Shown: positions 41,094 to 50,258, counted from the first letter of the stretch. The stretch is DNA of 64,000 nucleotides from Solirubrobacter soli DSM 22325 (GCF_000423665.1 NZ_AUIK01000026.1:62001-126000); one strand, 5' to 3'. A program made the numbers and translations. Notes: generated by a model not told the origin, from the letters alone.

Positions 41094-41817
41094 CCTCGCT
41101 GTTTAGCACCTGGCCGGTGATCCAGCGGCCGTCTTCGGAGACCAGCCACGCGATCAGGCGGGCCGGGTCGTCGGGAGACGCCCACCCGAGCGGCATCTGT
41201 GCCGCGACGGTCTCGCGCAGCTCTGGGTCCGGCCAGCCGGTGTCGACCGGGCCCGGGTTGACGCAGTTGACCGTGATGCCGCGGTCGATCAGCTCGTCGG
41301 ACAGGGTCGCGGTGATCGCGGAGAGGGCGCCTTTGGAGGCGGCGTAGGCGATCTCGCCGCGCATCGGTCCGAGGTTCTGGCCTGAGGTCATGAGGACGAC
41401 GCGGCCGCCGGGGCGGCCGTCGTGCTGGGCGGCGAACGCCTGGACGAGCAGGAGCGAGGCACGGGTGTTGACGGCGTAGTGGTCGTCGAGCATCGCGGCG
41501 GTCAGGTCGCCGAGGCCGCCGTCGGGGCCGCTGGACGCGTGGTTGCAGACGAGGATGTCGACGTGGCCGAGCGCGTCGACGGCGGCCTGCATCAGCGTCT
41601 CAGGCGCGTCCGGAACCGCCAGGTCGAGCCCGCGGTGCGGCGGTGAGTCGAGCTCTGTGAGCACGTCGGGCAACGAATCGCCGCCCCAGGGCCGTTCGAG
41701 ATCGTGCTCGACGTGGTGGTGGGCGAAGACCGCCACCCCGTCGTCGAGCAGGCGCCGCGCGGTCGCGAACCCGATCCCGGCCCGCCGGCTCACCCCGGTG
41801 ATCAGCGCATTCCTCAC
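41077..41817 (-). CDS. SDR family oxidoreductase (FabG-like)
   Basis: 246 aa. Cofactor motif ITGVSRRAGIGFATARRL, NAG-like LVCNHASSGP, catalytic SGQ ... YAASKGALSAIT, PG motif VNPGPVDTG, and C-terminal ITGQVLNSEGGF. Probable 3-oxoacyl- or hydroxy-substrate reductase. It overlaps the amidohydrolase by 17 bases in one operon and is divergent from the 103-aa gene. Confidence 0.91.
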   Translation of the reverse strand: MRNALITGVSRRAGIGFATARRLLDDGVAVFAHHHVEHDLERPWGGDSLPDVLTELDSPPHRGLDLAVPDAPETLMQAAVDALGHVDILVCNHASSGPDGGLGDLTAAMLDDHYAVNTRASLLLVQAFAAQHDGRPGGRVVLMTSGQNLGPMRGEIAYAASKGALSAITATLSDELIDRGITVNCVNPGPVDTGWPDPELRETVAAQMPLGWASPDDPARLIAWLVSEDGRWITGQVLNSEGGFRR

Positions 41818-41848
41818 GTTCCCACCCCTCCCACGCGTTCACCTCATC

Positions 41849-42160
41849 GTGCCCGATCTGCGCCGCGCACTGGAGCTCCTCGCCGAGATGGACGCGCGAC
41901 TCGTCGCGGTCGGTCACGGTCGGGACGAGGCGTCGGTCGCCGCGGCGCGGGCGTTCCGAGCGACGTGGCCGCACGACATCGCCGTGGTCGTCGACTGGCC
42001 GCGCACCGCGGCGTCCTGGCTGCGCCCGGCGCAACGGCTCACCGCGGCCGACGCCGACGCATGGGTGATCGCCGACACGCCTGCGGGGTGGGCGAACATC
42101 GAGCGGCGCCTGCGCGAGACCGAGAGCTGGGACCCGATGCGTACCGTGATCCTGCGATGA
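41849..42160 (+). CDS. Hypothetical protein, 103 aa
   Basis: Soluble alpha/beta protein with MDARLVAVGHGRDEASVAAARA and PHDIAVVVDWPRTAASWLR. No family recognised. I start at GTG 41849; the longer frame is antisense to the SDR. Its TGA overlaps the AlkB start as ATGA, so it is translationally coupled to alkB and may share its function. Confidence 0.6.
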   Translation: MPDLRRALELLAEMDARLVAVGHGRDEASVAAARAFRATWPHDIAVVVDWPRTAASWLRPAQRLTAADADAWVIADTPAGWANIERRLRETESWDPMRTVILR

Positions 42161-42792
42161 CGGAAGCGCTGTTCAGCCGGGAGCCGGTCGAGATCGCGCC
42201 CGGCGCGGTCCACGTGCCGGGCTACCTGGACGCCGAGCAGCAGCGGCGGCTGGTCGAGGCGTGCCGCGGGTGGGCCAAGCGCATGCGGCACACGAAGCTC
42301 CCGAGCGGTGGCGTCATGTCGGTCCAGACGGTCTGTCTCGGCTGGCACTGGCTGCCGTACCGCTACTCGCGGACGGCCGACGACGTCGACGGCGCGCCGG
42401 TCGAGCCATTCCCGGAGTGGCTGGCGGAGCTCGGCCGCGAAGCGCTGACCGCGGCGTACGGCGAGACACGCGAGTACAACCCCGACGCCGCGCTGATCAA
42501 CTTCTACGACGACGCCGCCAAGCTCGGGATGCACCAGGACAAGGAGGAGCGCGCGGACGCGCCGGTGGTCTCGCTGAGCATCGGCGACACGTGCGTGTTC
42601 CGCTTCGGCAACGCCGAGACGCGCGGGAAGCCCTTCACCGACATCGAGCTGCGGTCGGGCGACCTGTTCGTCTTCGGCGGGCCGTCGCGCTGGGCCTACC
42701 ACGGCGTCCCGAAGATCCTGCCCGGGACGAGCCCCGGGCTGCTGAACGGCCGCCTGAACCTGACGCTGCGCGAGACCGGCCTCGGACGCTAA
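42157..42792 (+). CDS. alkB: AlkB-type alpha-ketoglutarate-dependent dioxygenase
   Basis: 211 aa. Fe(II)/2-oxoglutarate fold with INFYDDAAKLGMHQDKEE (HxD), SRWAYHGV (distal His) and LNGRLNLTLRETG (2-oxoglutarate Arg). N-terminal VMSVQTVCLGWHWLPYRYS matches the AlkB nucleotide-recognition lid. It should reverse N-alkyl damage on DNA or RNA bases by oxidative demethylation. ATGA overlap upstream; shares stop bases with the convergent RNase H gene. Confidence 0.93.
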   Translation: MTEALFSREPVEIAPGAVHVPGYLDAEQQRRLVEACRGWAKRMRHTKLPSGGVMSVQTVCLGWHWLPYRYSRTADDVDGAPVEPFPEWLAELGREALTAAYGETREYNPDAALINFYDDAAKLGMHQDKEERADAPVVSLSIGDTCVFRFGNAETRGKPFTDIELRSGDLFVFGGPSRWAYHGVPKILPGTSPGLLNGRLNLTLRETGLGR

Positions 42793-43256
42793 GGCCAGAG
42801 CAGCGCGCGCACCAACGCGTCCGCGGCCTCGTTCTCGCCCCGCGGGTGCCAGCGCCAGCGCACCGAGCGGAACGGGCGGGCGGCCTCGAACACCGGGGCG
42901 GCGACGGCCGCGCCGCCCTCGATCGCGCGGATCGCGAGCTGGGAGTCGCAGCGCACCTCGACCTCATCGACCCCTTCCGACGCGGCCAGCTCGAGCCCGA
43001 GGACGATCGCGCGGTACTCGGCCTCCGCGGCGCTCGCGTGGCCGATCAGCGCCGAGCGTTCGAGCACGCGGTCGCCGTCGACCAACACCGCGGCGATCGC
43101 GGCGGTCCCGGGATTGCCCCGCGAGCCGCCGTCGCAGAGCAGGAGCGGGCGGTCGGCGCATGCCGGCAACGGGACCGGTCCGTGTCGCGAGGCACGCGCG
43201 AGCTGGCGGCGCTCGCCGTCCTTTAAAGTGCCGCCCTTGCGCCGAGGCTTGCGCAC
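42789..43256 (-). CDS. RNase H family protein
   Basis: 155 aa. Catalytic residues in order: LLLCDGGSRGNPGTAAIA (Asp), AAEAEYRAIVLGLEL (Glu), EVRCDSQLAIRAIEG (Asp) and GENEAADALV (Asp). The ~40-residue N-terminal extension is basic (RKPRRKGGTLKDGERR), perhaps for nucleic-acid binding. GTG 43256 is 9 bases from the divergent LigD-type polymerase start. It would cut RNA in RNA-DNA hybrids. Confidence 0.88.
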   Translation of the reverse strand: MRKPRRKGGTLKDGERRQLARASRHGPVPLPACADRPLLLCDGGSRGNPGTAAIAAVLVDGDRVLERSALIGHASAAEAEYRAIVLGLELAASEGVDEVEVRCDSQLAIRAIEGGAAVAAPVFEAARPFRSVRWRWHPRGENEAADALVRALLWP

Positions 43257-43265
43257 GAGGCCAGT

Positions 43266-44036
43266 ATGGTCGCTGCGGTGCAGCTCCAAGTCGCCGGCCG
43301 CGAGGTGCGCATCACCAACCCCGACCGCGTGCTCGTCGACGGCGTCACCAAGCGCGACGCGCTGCGCTACTTCGCCGCCGTCGAGGACGGGATCGTCGGC
43401 GCGCTCCGTGACCGGCCGGTGATGCTCGAGCGCCGCCGCGACGGCGAGGTGTTCTTCCAGCGGCGGGTCCCGCAGGGCGCGCCGGAGTGGGTGCCGACGG
43501 TGCGAGGTCCGGACTACGAGCTCGTCTGCCCCGACGACCTCGCCGTGGTCGCGTGGATGGTCAACCTGGGCGCGGTGACGTTCCATCCTTGGCCGGTGCG
43601 ACGCGGCGCCCTCACCACGCCCGACCGGTTGCTGATCGACCTCGACCCGCAGGAGGGAACCGGCTTCGCCGAGGCCGTGGCCGTCGCCCGCCTGGTGCGT
43701 GACGCGCTGACCGAGCGTGGCCTCAGCGGCGCGCCGAAGACGTCGGGCGGGCGCGGGATCCACGTCATCGTCCCGATCGAGCCCGCACCCTGGGGCGACG
43801 TGCAGAAGCTGCGCGAGGCGATCGGCGAAGCGGTCGTCGCCCGAGCGCCCGAGCTGGCGACGATGCGTCGCCTCAAGCGCGACCGCGGCGCCCGCGTGTA
43901 CGTCGACTGCGGCCCGCAGACCGTCGCCTCGGCCTACTCGATCCGCCCCGGCGGCCTGATCTCGGCGCCGCTCGAATGGGATCAGCTCGACGACGTGCGA
44001 CCCGAGGACTTCACCGTGAGCCGGTTCGCGCCGTGA
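43266..44036 (+). CDS. LigD-type polymerase/primase domain protein
   Basis: 256 aa, the stand-alone AEP polymerase domain of bacterial NHEJ. Seen: N-terminal ITNPDRVLVDGVTKRDALRYF, catalytic acidic LLIDLDPQEG and KTSGGRGIHVIVP, with DCGPQTVASAYSIRPGGLISAPLEWDQL typical of LigD PolDom. The final domain edge is a little short. It fills gaps at joining ends with rNTPs or dNTPs. GTGA overlap with the downstream ligase. Confidence 0.9.
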   Translation: MVAAVQLQVAGREVRITNPDRVLVDGVTKRDALRYFAAVEDGIVGALRDRPVMLERRRDGEVFFQRRVPQGAPEWVPTVRGPDYELVCPDDLAVVAWMVNLGAVTFHPWPVRRGALTTPDRLLIDLDPQEGTGFAEAVAVARLVRDALTERGLSGAPKTSGGRGIHVIVPIEPAPWGDVQKLREAIGEAVVARAPELATMRRLKRDRGARVYVDCGPQTVASAYSIRPGGLISAPLEWDQLDDVRPEDFTVSRFAP

Positions 44037-45070
44037 AGCCGATGCTCGCCAAGCTCGTGGCGGACATCCCGCCCGGCCTGCTCTACGAGCCCAAGTGGGA
44101 CGGCTTCCGCGCGATCGTCGTCAAGGACGGCGACGCGATCGAGATCCACAGCCGCAACACGAAGCCGATGGCGCGCTACTTCCCCGACCTGATCGCGGCC
44201 TTCAGAGCGCAGCTGCCGGATCGCTGCACGCTCGACGGCGAGATCGTCGTGGTCACCGACCGGCGGCTGGACTTCTTCGCCCTCCAGCAGCGGGTGCACC
44301 CGGCGGCGAGCCGGGTCGACCGCCTCGCGGCCGAGACCCCCGCGAGCTTCATCGCGTTCGACCTCATGCAGCTCGGCGACACCGATCTGCAGCCCGTGCC
44401 CTTCGGCGACCGCCGTGCCGCGCTCGAGCGACTGCTGCAACACGCCTCCCCGCCGCTGCACATCACGCCGCTCACGCGCGACGAGACGCAGGCCCGCGAG
44501 TGGTTCGAGCGCTTCGAGGGCGCCGGCCTGGACGGCATCATCGCCAAGGACCCGGCCCACCCCTACCGCCCCAACGTGCGCGCGATGTTCAAGGTCAAGC
44601 ACCAGCGCACCGCCGACTGCGTCGTCTGCGGCTACCGGGTGCACAAGACGGCCGAGGACGCGATCGGCTCGCTGCTCCTCGGCCTGTATGCCGACGACGA
44701 GCGCGCGGCGCCCTGGGGGGAGATGTTCAGCGGGCTGCTGCCGATCGGCGCGACCGCCTCGTTCCCGATGGCGCGCCGCAAGGAGCTGCTGCTGGAGCTG
44801 CGCCCGCTCGAGATCCCCGCCGCCGACCACCCGTGGGGCGGCGCCCTCCAGCACGAGCGCGACGGCAACCGCTGGAACCCGGCCCGCGAGGCGAAGTTCG
44901 TCCCGCTCGCCCCGGAACGGGTGGTCGAGGTCCGCTACGACCACATGGACGGCGGCTTCCTGCGCCACCCCGCGACGTTCCTGCGCTGGCGGCCGGACCG
45001 CGACGCCGCCTCCTGCGGCTTCTCGCAGCTGGAGGTCGCGACGGAGTTCGACGTCGGCGAGATCCTCTAG
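44033..45070 (+). CDS. ATP-dependent DNA ligase (LigC-like)
   Basis: 345 aa. Adenylation motif I: LYEPKWDGFRAIVVKDG (Lys nucleophile). Motif III LDGEIVV, motif IV GLDGIIAKD and motif V FKVKHQRTADCVV are in order, followed by a C-terminal OB domain. No Ku gene in the window. Start GTG 44033 overlaps the polymerase stop. The pair makes a split LigD: polymerase and ligase as separate but coupled genes. Confidence 0.94.
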   Translation: MKPMLAKLVADIPPGLLYEPKWDGFRAIVVKDGDAIEIHSRNTKPMARYFPDLIAAFRAQLPDRCTLDGEIVVVTDRRLDFFALQQRVHPAASRVDRLAAETPASFIAFDLMQLGDTDLQPVPFGDRRAALERLLQHASPPLHITPLTRDETQAREWFERFEGAGLDGIIAKDPAHPYRPNVRAMFKVKHQRTADCVVCGYRVHKTAEDAIGSLLLGLYADDERAAPWGEMFSGLLPIGATASFPMARRKELLLELRPLEIPAADHPWGGALQHERDGNRWNPAREAKFVPLAPERVVEVRYDHMDGGFLRHPATFLRWRPDRDAASCGFSQLEVATEFDVGEIL

Positions 45071-45108
45071 TCACAAGAGCGCGCGAACCGCGCAATAGAG
45101 GTCTCAGA

Positions 45109-45657
45109 GTGCCGCCCACCGACGCGCAACTGCTCGCCCGCGCCCACCGCGACCCCGCGGCCTACGTCGCGTTCTACGACCGCCATGAGCGGGCGCTGGT
45201 CGCGTTCGTCGGCGGCATGGTGCGCGACCCGGACGTGACGATCGACATCGTTGCCGAGACGTTCGCCCGCGCCTACCAGTCGCGGCGCACGTTCCGCGAG
45301 GCCGACAGCGCCCGGGCGTGGCTGCTCGGCATCGCGCGGCACGTGGTGTTCGCGAGCTGGCGGCGTGGACGCGTCGAGGCCGAGGCGCGGCGGCAGCTGA
45401 CGATGCAGGCGATCGCGCTCACCGAAGAGACGCTGGCGGAGGTCGAGCGGACGGTGCTCGAGTCCGAGGCGGCGGTCGTCGAGACGTGGCTGTCGGACCT
45501 GCCCGCGCAGCAGCGCGAGGCGGTGCGCCGGCGAGTGCTGGCGGAGGACGACTACGCGTCGATCGCGGCGGACCTGGAATGCTCGGAGGCGGTCGTGCGC
45601 CAGCGCGTCAGCCGCGGCCTGGCGACGTTGCGCAAGACCTGGAGGGCACCGCGATGA
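45109..45657 (+). CDS. ECF RNA polymerase sigma factor
   Basis: 182 aa. Region 2: FYDRHERALVAFVGGMVRDP ... AETFARAYQSRRTF ... SARAWLLGIARHVVFAS. Region 4: LPAQQREAVRRRVLAEDDYASIAADLECSEAVVRQRVSRGL. GTG 45109 lies 38 bases after the ligase stop. It is coupled by ATGA to the membrane protein downstream, which probably controls it. Confidence 0.9.
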   Translation: MPPTDAQLLARAHRDPAAYVAFYDRHERALVAFVGGMVRDPDVTIDIVAETFARAYQSRRTFREADSARAWLLGIARHVVFASWRRGRVEAEARRQLTMQAIALTEETLAEVERTVLESEAAVVETWLSDLPAQQREAVRRRVLAEDDYASIAADLECSEAVVRQRVSRGLATLRKTWRAPR

Positions 45658-46712
45658 CGCTGATCCCGGAGCTGCGGTCCGAGCTGGGCGCGACCCTCGA
45701 GCGCCGCACGCGCCGTCGCCGGCGCTGGATCCTCGGCCTGACGCCGGTCGCGCTGGTCGCCACCGGTGGGATCGCGCTCGCCGCGAGCGGCGCGCTCTCG
45801 AGCAAGAGCGTGCCGGCTCGGATCGGCGTCGCCCCCGCCGACGCGGACACGGGGGTCGTCGTCGACGGCACCGACCGTCTGCTCCCGATCGAGGTCGAAG
45901 GGTGGACGCTGCGGCTCTCCCGGATCGGCGAGGCCGCCTGTCTCACGCCCGAACGCGTCGGCGGCGCGAGACGCACTCCGGCCGGGATCTTCGACTGCTC
46001 CCCGCTCGACGCCGGCGACCGGCTGTTCTTCAACGAATCCCGGGCAGCCCTGCTCGACGACGCCTGCGCCCGCGACCTCACGCCCGCGTCGTGCGGCAAT
46101 CCGCGCCAGGAACCGCTGCTGTACGGCGCGCTGGGGCCGGAGGCGGCGAGCGTGACCTTCGGATCCAAGACGGTTCCCGTCTCGGGCCCCGAAGGCGTGT
46201 ACCTGATCGCGCCGCCGAACGCCAACGACCCCGGCGGCGCCTCCCGCTACCCGCGTGCGAAGGCCATCACCGCGATCACGTTCCGGGACGGCCGCACCTG
46301 CACGCGCGAGCAGTTCGACGCCGCGGCCTGCCCGCTCCCCGGCTTCCACCCACGGACGATCACGCTGCCCGAGCAGGCGGCGGTCGGCTCGCCGATCACC
46401 GCCACCGCCCGCCAGGGTCGCCGATTCTGGAACCTGCGCGTGCGCTTCAACGCGCGACGCGACGCCGACGGCGTGTCCGCCGGCTACGGCGTCCGGATCT
46501 TCCCGCCCACCAAGTCCGGCCGCAGCGCGATGGGGCCGGTGCGCGGCCAGGTTCGCGCGGGCGATCGCCCCGAGGTGCTCTTCCAGCACCTCAACGGCGG
46601 CGGCGAGTACCGGATCGTCGTCACCTACAACCAGGCGACCGAGCCCGGGCAGCTCCCGATGGGCAACCTGAACGCGGTCACGGTCGGGCGTGAGCGACTG
46701 ACGATCCCGTGA
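45654..46712 (+). CDS. Membrane-anchored partner of the sigma factor, unknown exterior domain
   Basis: 352 aa. A short basic cytosolic start (RSELGATLERRTRRRRRW) is followed by one transmembrane helix (ILGLTPVALVATGGIALAAS) and a large exterior domain with several cysteines (AACLTPER, FDCSPLD, DACARDL, SCGNP) and repetitive RFNARRDADGVSAGYGV. No zinc finger. ATGA overlap with the sigma gene suggests an anti-sigma-like or signal-sensing role (inference). Confidence 0.75.
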   Translation: MTLIPELRSELGATLERRTRRRRRWILGLTPVALVATGGIALAASGALSSKSVPARIGVAPADADTGVVVDGTDRLLPIEVEGWTLRLSRIGEAACLTPERVGGARRTPAGIFDCSPLDAGDRLFFNESRAALLDDACARDLTPASCGNPRQEPLLYGALGPEAASVTFGSKTVPVSGPEGVYLIAPPNANDPGGASRYPRAKAITAITFRDGRTCTREQFDAAACPLPGFHPRTITLPEQAAVGSPITATARQGRRFWNLRVRFNARRDADGVSAGYGVRIFPPTKSGRSAMGPVRGQVRAGDRPEVLFQHLNGGGEYRIVVTYNQATEPGQLPMGNLNAVTVGRERLTIP

Positions 46713-47874
46713 GCGGTCGCCGCAGCACCCACGCGAGCCCGCCGCCCGCGACGGCGAGCGCGCCCGCCGTCAGGGTCGCCGCCTCGTAGGACGCCCCGTC
46801 GACCAGCGCCCCGCCCAGGGCATTCCCCGCGGCCGAGCCGGCGACGATCCCCATCACGAGCACCGCGAACGCCTCCGTCGTCGTCCCCGGCGGGGCGACG
46901 TGGTCGAGCAGCGTCGACCCGACGACCGTCGACGGCGCCAGCACGAGCCCGGCCAGAGCCAGCTGCAGGGCCAATATCGCGGGCGAGCCCGCCCGCGACA
47001 GGAACGCGAGCCCCGCGCCCAGCGCCAGCAGCAACACGGTGAGCCGGAACGCGGGCGTGCCCGGCCACGAGCGCGCACCGTAGACCACGCCGCCGGTCAG
47101 GTTCCCCACCGACAGCGCCCCCAGCAGGAGTCCACCGGCCGCGGCCGAGCCGTGCGCGGCGGCGAACGCCGGCACCGCGACCTGGACGATCCCGAGCGCG
47201 ACGCCGAACGCCAGCAGCACGGCCAGCAGCGCTTGCATGCCGCCGGCGGACAGCGGCCCGAGCCAGCTCACGTCGTGCGGCTCGCCGCGCCAGCGCCGCG
47301 ACGCGCCGGTCACGGAGAACGCCAGCCCGCCCGCGCTGCACAGCGCGGCGGCCAGCAGCACCGCCTCCCCGGGTCCCGCGACCTCGGTCACGACCGCGAC
47401 CAGCACCGGGGCGGTCATCACCGCCACCTCGAACGTGATCGACACGAGCGCGTACGCCGCCTGGCGCTGCGCGGCGGTGCGCACGAGCTCGCCCCAGACC
47501 GAGCGCATCGCGGCCGGCACCTGCGGGAGCGTGAAGCCGCCCGCGGCCGCCGCGATCGCCATGAAGGGCGCCCCCGCGTCGGCCACCGCCACCAGCGCAC
47601 CCACCGCCGCGAAGTGGGCGACCGACGCCGGCCGCAGGACCCGCCTCTGTCCGAGCCGATCCATCAGGCGCCCCTGCACCACCGCGCCGATCGCGTTCGC
47701 GAGCCCGAACGCCCCGGCGACGCGGCCGGCGACCGCGAACGACCCGGTCTCCTCGCGCGCCAGCAACAGGATCGCCAGCCCGAACATCCCGATCGGCAGC
47801 GAGCCCAGGGCGGACGCCGCCACCGGCCCACGCGCCCCCGGGAGCGTGAGGACGGCGCGGTAGCGGTCGAGCAC
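46678..47874 (-). CDS. MFS transporter
   Basis: 398-aa, 12-helix major facilitator: helix 1 GPVAASALGSLPIGMFGLAI, motif A-like VVQGRLMDRLGQRRVLRPAS, then alternating helices to ALAVAGGGLAWVLRRPL. Cargo unknown. The 3' end overlaps the convergent sigma-partner gene by 35 bases. It follows the GNAT gene by 3 bases and is in the same minus-strand set. Confidence 0.9.
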   Translation of the reverse strand: MLDRYRAVLTLPGARGPVAASALGSLPIGMFGLAILLLAREETGSFAVAGRVAGAFGLANAIGAVVQGRLMDRLGQRRVLRPASVAHFAAVGALVAVADAGAPFMAIAAAAGGFTLPQVPAAMRSVWGELVRTAAQRQAAYALVSITFEVAVMTAPVLVAVVTEVAGPGEAVLLAAALCSAGGLAFSVTGASRRWRGEPHDVSWLGPLSAGGMQALLAVLLAFGVALGIVQVAVPAFAAAHGSAAAGGLLLGALSVGNLTGGVVYGARSWPGTPAFRLTVLLLALGAGLAFLSRAGSPAILALQLALAGLVLAPSTVVGSTLLDHVAPPGTTTEAFAVLVMGIVAGSAAGNALGGALVDGASYEAATLTAGALAVAGGGLAWVLRRPLTGSSVAHARP

Positions 47875-47877
47875 GCG

Positions 47878-48438
47878 TCAGACGGTACGGCTCACCAGCC
47901 AGTGGTGCTTGCCGAGCGCCCGGACGCGTTCGAACCCGTGACGCTCGAACATCGCCAGCGTGCCGTTGTTCAGGAACGAGGCCGAGACCTTCGTGCGCTC
48001 GCCGATGTCCTCCGGGGAGCTCTCGACGACGCCGCCTCCCAGGCCCGCGATCAACGAGAGCGCTCCGCCGAGCGCGGCGTCCGCGACGCCCTGACGGCGA
48101 TGGCCGGAATCGACGAAGAAGCACGTGATCCGCCAGTCCGGCGGCGCGGGCGAGCCCGCCTCGTACGCCCGCTTGAACTTGATCCGCGGCAGCTCGTCCG
48201 GCGAGCCGAACTGGCACCAGCCGACGCACGTCCCGTCCTCGAAGACCAGTGCGGCGTGGGCGTGTCCCGACCGCACCCGCTGCTCCTTCTCGGCGCGGTT
48301 GATCGCCGGCGTCTTGTGGCGCCCGACGCCCTCGGGGTGGAAGCCCATGCACCAGCACCCGCCCCAGACGCCGTTGTGGCGCTCGATCAGCGCCGCGTAC
48401 GCCGGCCACGTCGCCTCGTCGAGCGCGCGCACGATCAC
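47878..48438 (-). CDS. GNAT family acetyltransferase
   Basis: 186 aa. N-terminal YAALIERHNGVWGGCWCMGFHP and acetyl-CoA loop FVDSGHRRQGVADAALGGAL, then GFERVRALGKHHWLVSRTV, as in a WGGCWCM-containing GNAT subgroup. Start GTG 48438 overlaps the upstream gene's TGA (GTGA). Acceptor unknown. Confidence 0.87.
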   Translation of the reverse strand: MIVRALDEATWPAYAALIERHNGVWGGCWCMGFHPEGVGRHKTPAINRAEKEQRVRSGHAHAALVFEDGTCVGWCQFGSPDELPRIKFKRAYEAGSPAPPDWRITCFFVDSGHRRQGVADAALGGALSLIAGLGGGVVESSPEDIGERTKVSASFLNNGTLAMFERHGFERVRALGKHHWLVSRTV

Positions 48439-49778
48439 CCCGTGACCTCGACGGTCTCGTGCATCGTCATCGGGTGCAGGTAGCAGAAGAGCTCGTAGTG
48501 GCCGGGCGTGGTGAAGGTCGTCGTGTAGGTCTGCCCGTTGCTCAACGTCGGGCTGCCGACCAGGCGCGGACCGGAGGCGAACAGCACGTTGTGCGGGATC
48601 GCGTCCGCGAAGCGCCACTTGACCGATCCCCCGGCGGGCAGCTGGATGTGCGACGGGGCGAAGCGGAGATCTCGCAGCTGCACCGTCGAGCCCGACTTGA
48701 CCTGCTTCGCGCTCGCCGGGTTCAGCGAGAACGTCTCCGTGCGCCCGTCCTTGCCGATCCGGTTCAGCGGCACCGAGACGGCGGGCGGCTCGGCGCGGAA
48801 CGGGCCCGGCTTGGTCAGCTCGACCGCGTCGGCAGGAAGCGGGGCGCACGCGGCCGAGGCTTTCGGCAACGCCTTGTCCGGGGCGACGTAGACGTGCGAG
48901 ATCGCCATCACCCGCGGGTGTGGCGCGCTGTTGTCGTAGCCGGCGTTGAGCCTGATCACCTCGCCCTTGCGGACCGGGATGCCCGTACGCGAGAGGAAGT
49001 AGCGGGTGTCGAACGGCCCGGGCTCGTGCAGGATCGGTCGCGCGCGGTAGTAGATGTGATCCGGCATCCCGAAGTGCGGCGAGTTGTCGAGGATGCGCCG
49101 GTCGCCGCAGCGCGGCTGGGACATCCACATGTCCTTCGCGCCGCCATGCAGATGACCGCCGACCGCCACGATCCGGCCGTCGAACGGCACCCGCCAGTCG
49201 TAGGAGCGGATGTAGGTCGAGCCCGGCGCTCCACCGCCGAACACGGCGTAGGAGACCTGCGCTCCGCACCCGTTGGCGCGCACCCAGAACGGCTCGACCG
49301 GCGTCATCGAGCGCCCGGTGACGACCGTGACCGTGTACTGGATGTATGCGTCGACCGAGCGTTCGGAGTGGCTCATCAGCATCGCCGTGACCCGCCAGCG
49401 GTCCCGCTTGGCGACCCGATAGCCGTACCCGCCCGGCAGCCGCAACTCCTCGTCCTCCTCGCCGGTGCCGTAGATGGCCTCACCGGAGCCGCTCGTGCAC
49501 GGCCCGAGCTCCGGACGGGTGCCGACCCGGTGGAAGACGAGGTGGTGGAGCATCACGTCGCGGATCGTGATCGCCCGCCCGCGCCGGTCCACCAGCCGCG
49601 CGCTCATGTGCGTCACGTAGCCGTCGAGCTTCGGTGCGCGCACGGCCGCCTTCGGGAAGTCGACGTTGTACCCGCCCATGTGGACCGGGCCGTAGCGGAG
49701 CGTCAGGGTGCGCGTGTCCGCCTGCGCGGGCGCGGCGAACGCCAGGAGCAGCGCCACGGCGAGCAGGAGCCGGCCCAT
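48435..49778 (-). CDS. Secreted copper-protein candidate: monooxygenase-like N-part plus cupredoxin domain
   Basis: 447 aa. Signal peptide LLLAVALLLAFAAPAQAD. The N-terminal ~320 residues contain several His motifs (MLHHLVFH, VGGHLHGGAKDM, MAISHVYV) reminiscent of PHM/DBH-type copper monooxygenase folds. The C-terminal ~100 residues are a plastocyanin-like cupredoxin with ligands IPHNVLF, LFCYLHPMTMHE (His, Cys, His, Met). Probably an extracellular copper or redox protein. It overlaps the GNAT gene by GTGA. Confidence 0.75.
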   Translation of the reverse strand: MGRLLLAVALLLAFAAPAQADTRTLTLRYGPVHMGGYNVDFPKAAVRAPKLDGYVTHMSARLVDRRGRAITIRDVMLHHLVFHRVGTRPELGPCTSGSGEAIYGTGEEDEELRLPGGYGYRVAKRDRWRVTAMLMSHSERSVDAYIQYTVTVVTGRSMTPVEPFWVRANGCGAQVSYAVFGGGAPGSTYIRSYDWRVPFDGRIVAVGGHLHGGAKDMWMSQPRCGDRRILDNSPHFGMPDHIYYRARPILHEPGPFDTRYFLSRTGIPVRKGEVIRLNAGYDNSAPHPRVMAISHVYVAPDKALPKASAACAPLPADAVELTKPGPFRAEPPAVSVPLNRIGKDGRTETFSLNPASAKQVKSGSTVQLRDLRFAPSHIQLPAGGSVKWRFADAIPHNVLFASGPRLVGSPTLSNGQTYTTTFTTPGHYELFCYLHPMTMHETVEVTG

Positions 49779-49781
49779 CGC

Positions 49782-50258
49782 CTACGGTCGCGCGAAGGAG
49801 CGGCGCTGGAGCTCGCGCACCCGTTGCGCGAGCTCGTCGACCGGGCCTTCGACCGGCAGGCCCGGCACGACGTCGTTGATCGGCAGCGTGGCGACCGCGG
49901 GGGCCGGCACGCCGAGCTCGCTCGCCCAGCCGCGCAGTTGGGCCGACGACGCGGCGATCACGATCCGCCCGAGCCCGACCCACCCGTGGGCGGCGGAGCA
50001 CATCGCGCAGTGCTCGCCCGATGTGTAGACGGTCGCGCCGGGGCGGTCCTCGGGCGCCATGTGGTTCGCCGCCCAGCGCGCGATCTCGAACTCCGGGTGG
50101 CGTGTCTGGTCGCCGCCCGAGGTGCGGTTGTGATCCTCGAAGAGCACCGTCCCGTCGGCGCCGACGAGCACCGAGCCGTACGGCTCCTCCCCGGCCTCGA
50201 GCGCGATCTCGGCGAGCTCGACGGCACGGCGCAGATGTTGGAGGTCGACATCGTTCAC
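49782..50258 (-). CDS. Cytidine/deoxycytidylate-type deaminase
   Basis: 158 aa. Zinc-binding HxE in TRHPEFEIARWA and the second motif SGEHCAMCSAA (CxxC), with PYGSVLVGADG upstream, mark the nucleoside/guanine deaminase group (TadA/GuaD-like fold). It has a usual length. GTG 50258 overlaps the NHL gene stop (GTGA). Substrate cytosine, guanine or adenine is undetermined. Confidence 0.9.
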   Translation of the reverse strand: MNDVDLQHLRRAVELAEIALEAGEEPYGSVLVGADGTVLFEDHNRTSGGDQTRHPEFEIARWAANHMAPEDRPGATVYTSGEHCAMCSAAHGWVGLGRIVIAASSAQLRGWASELGVPAPAVATLPINDVVPGLPVEGPVDELAQRVRELQRRSFARP

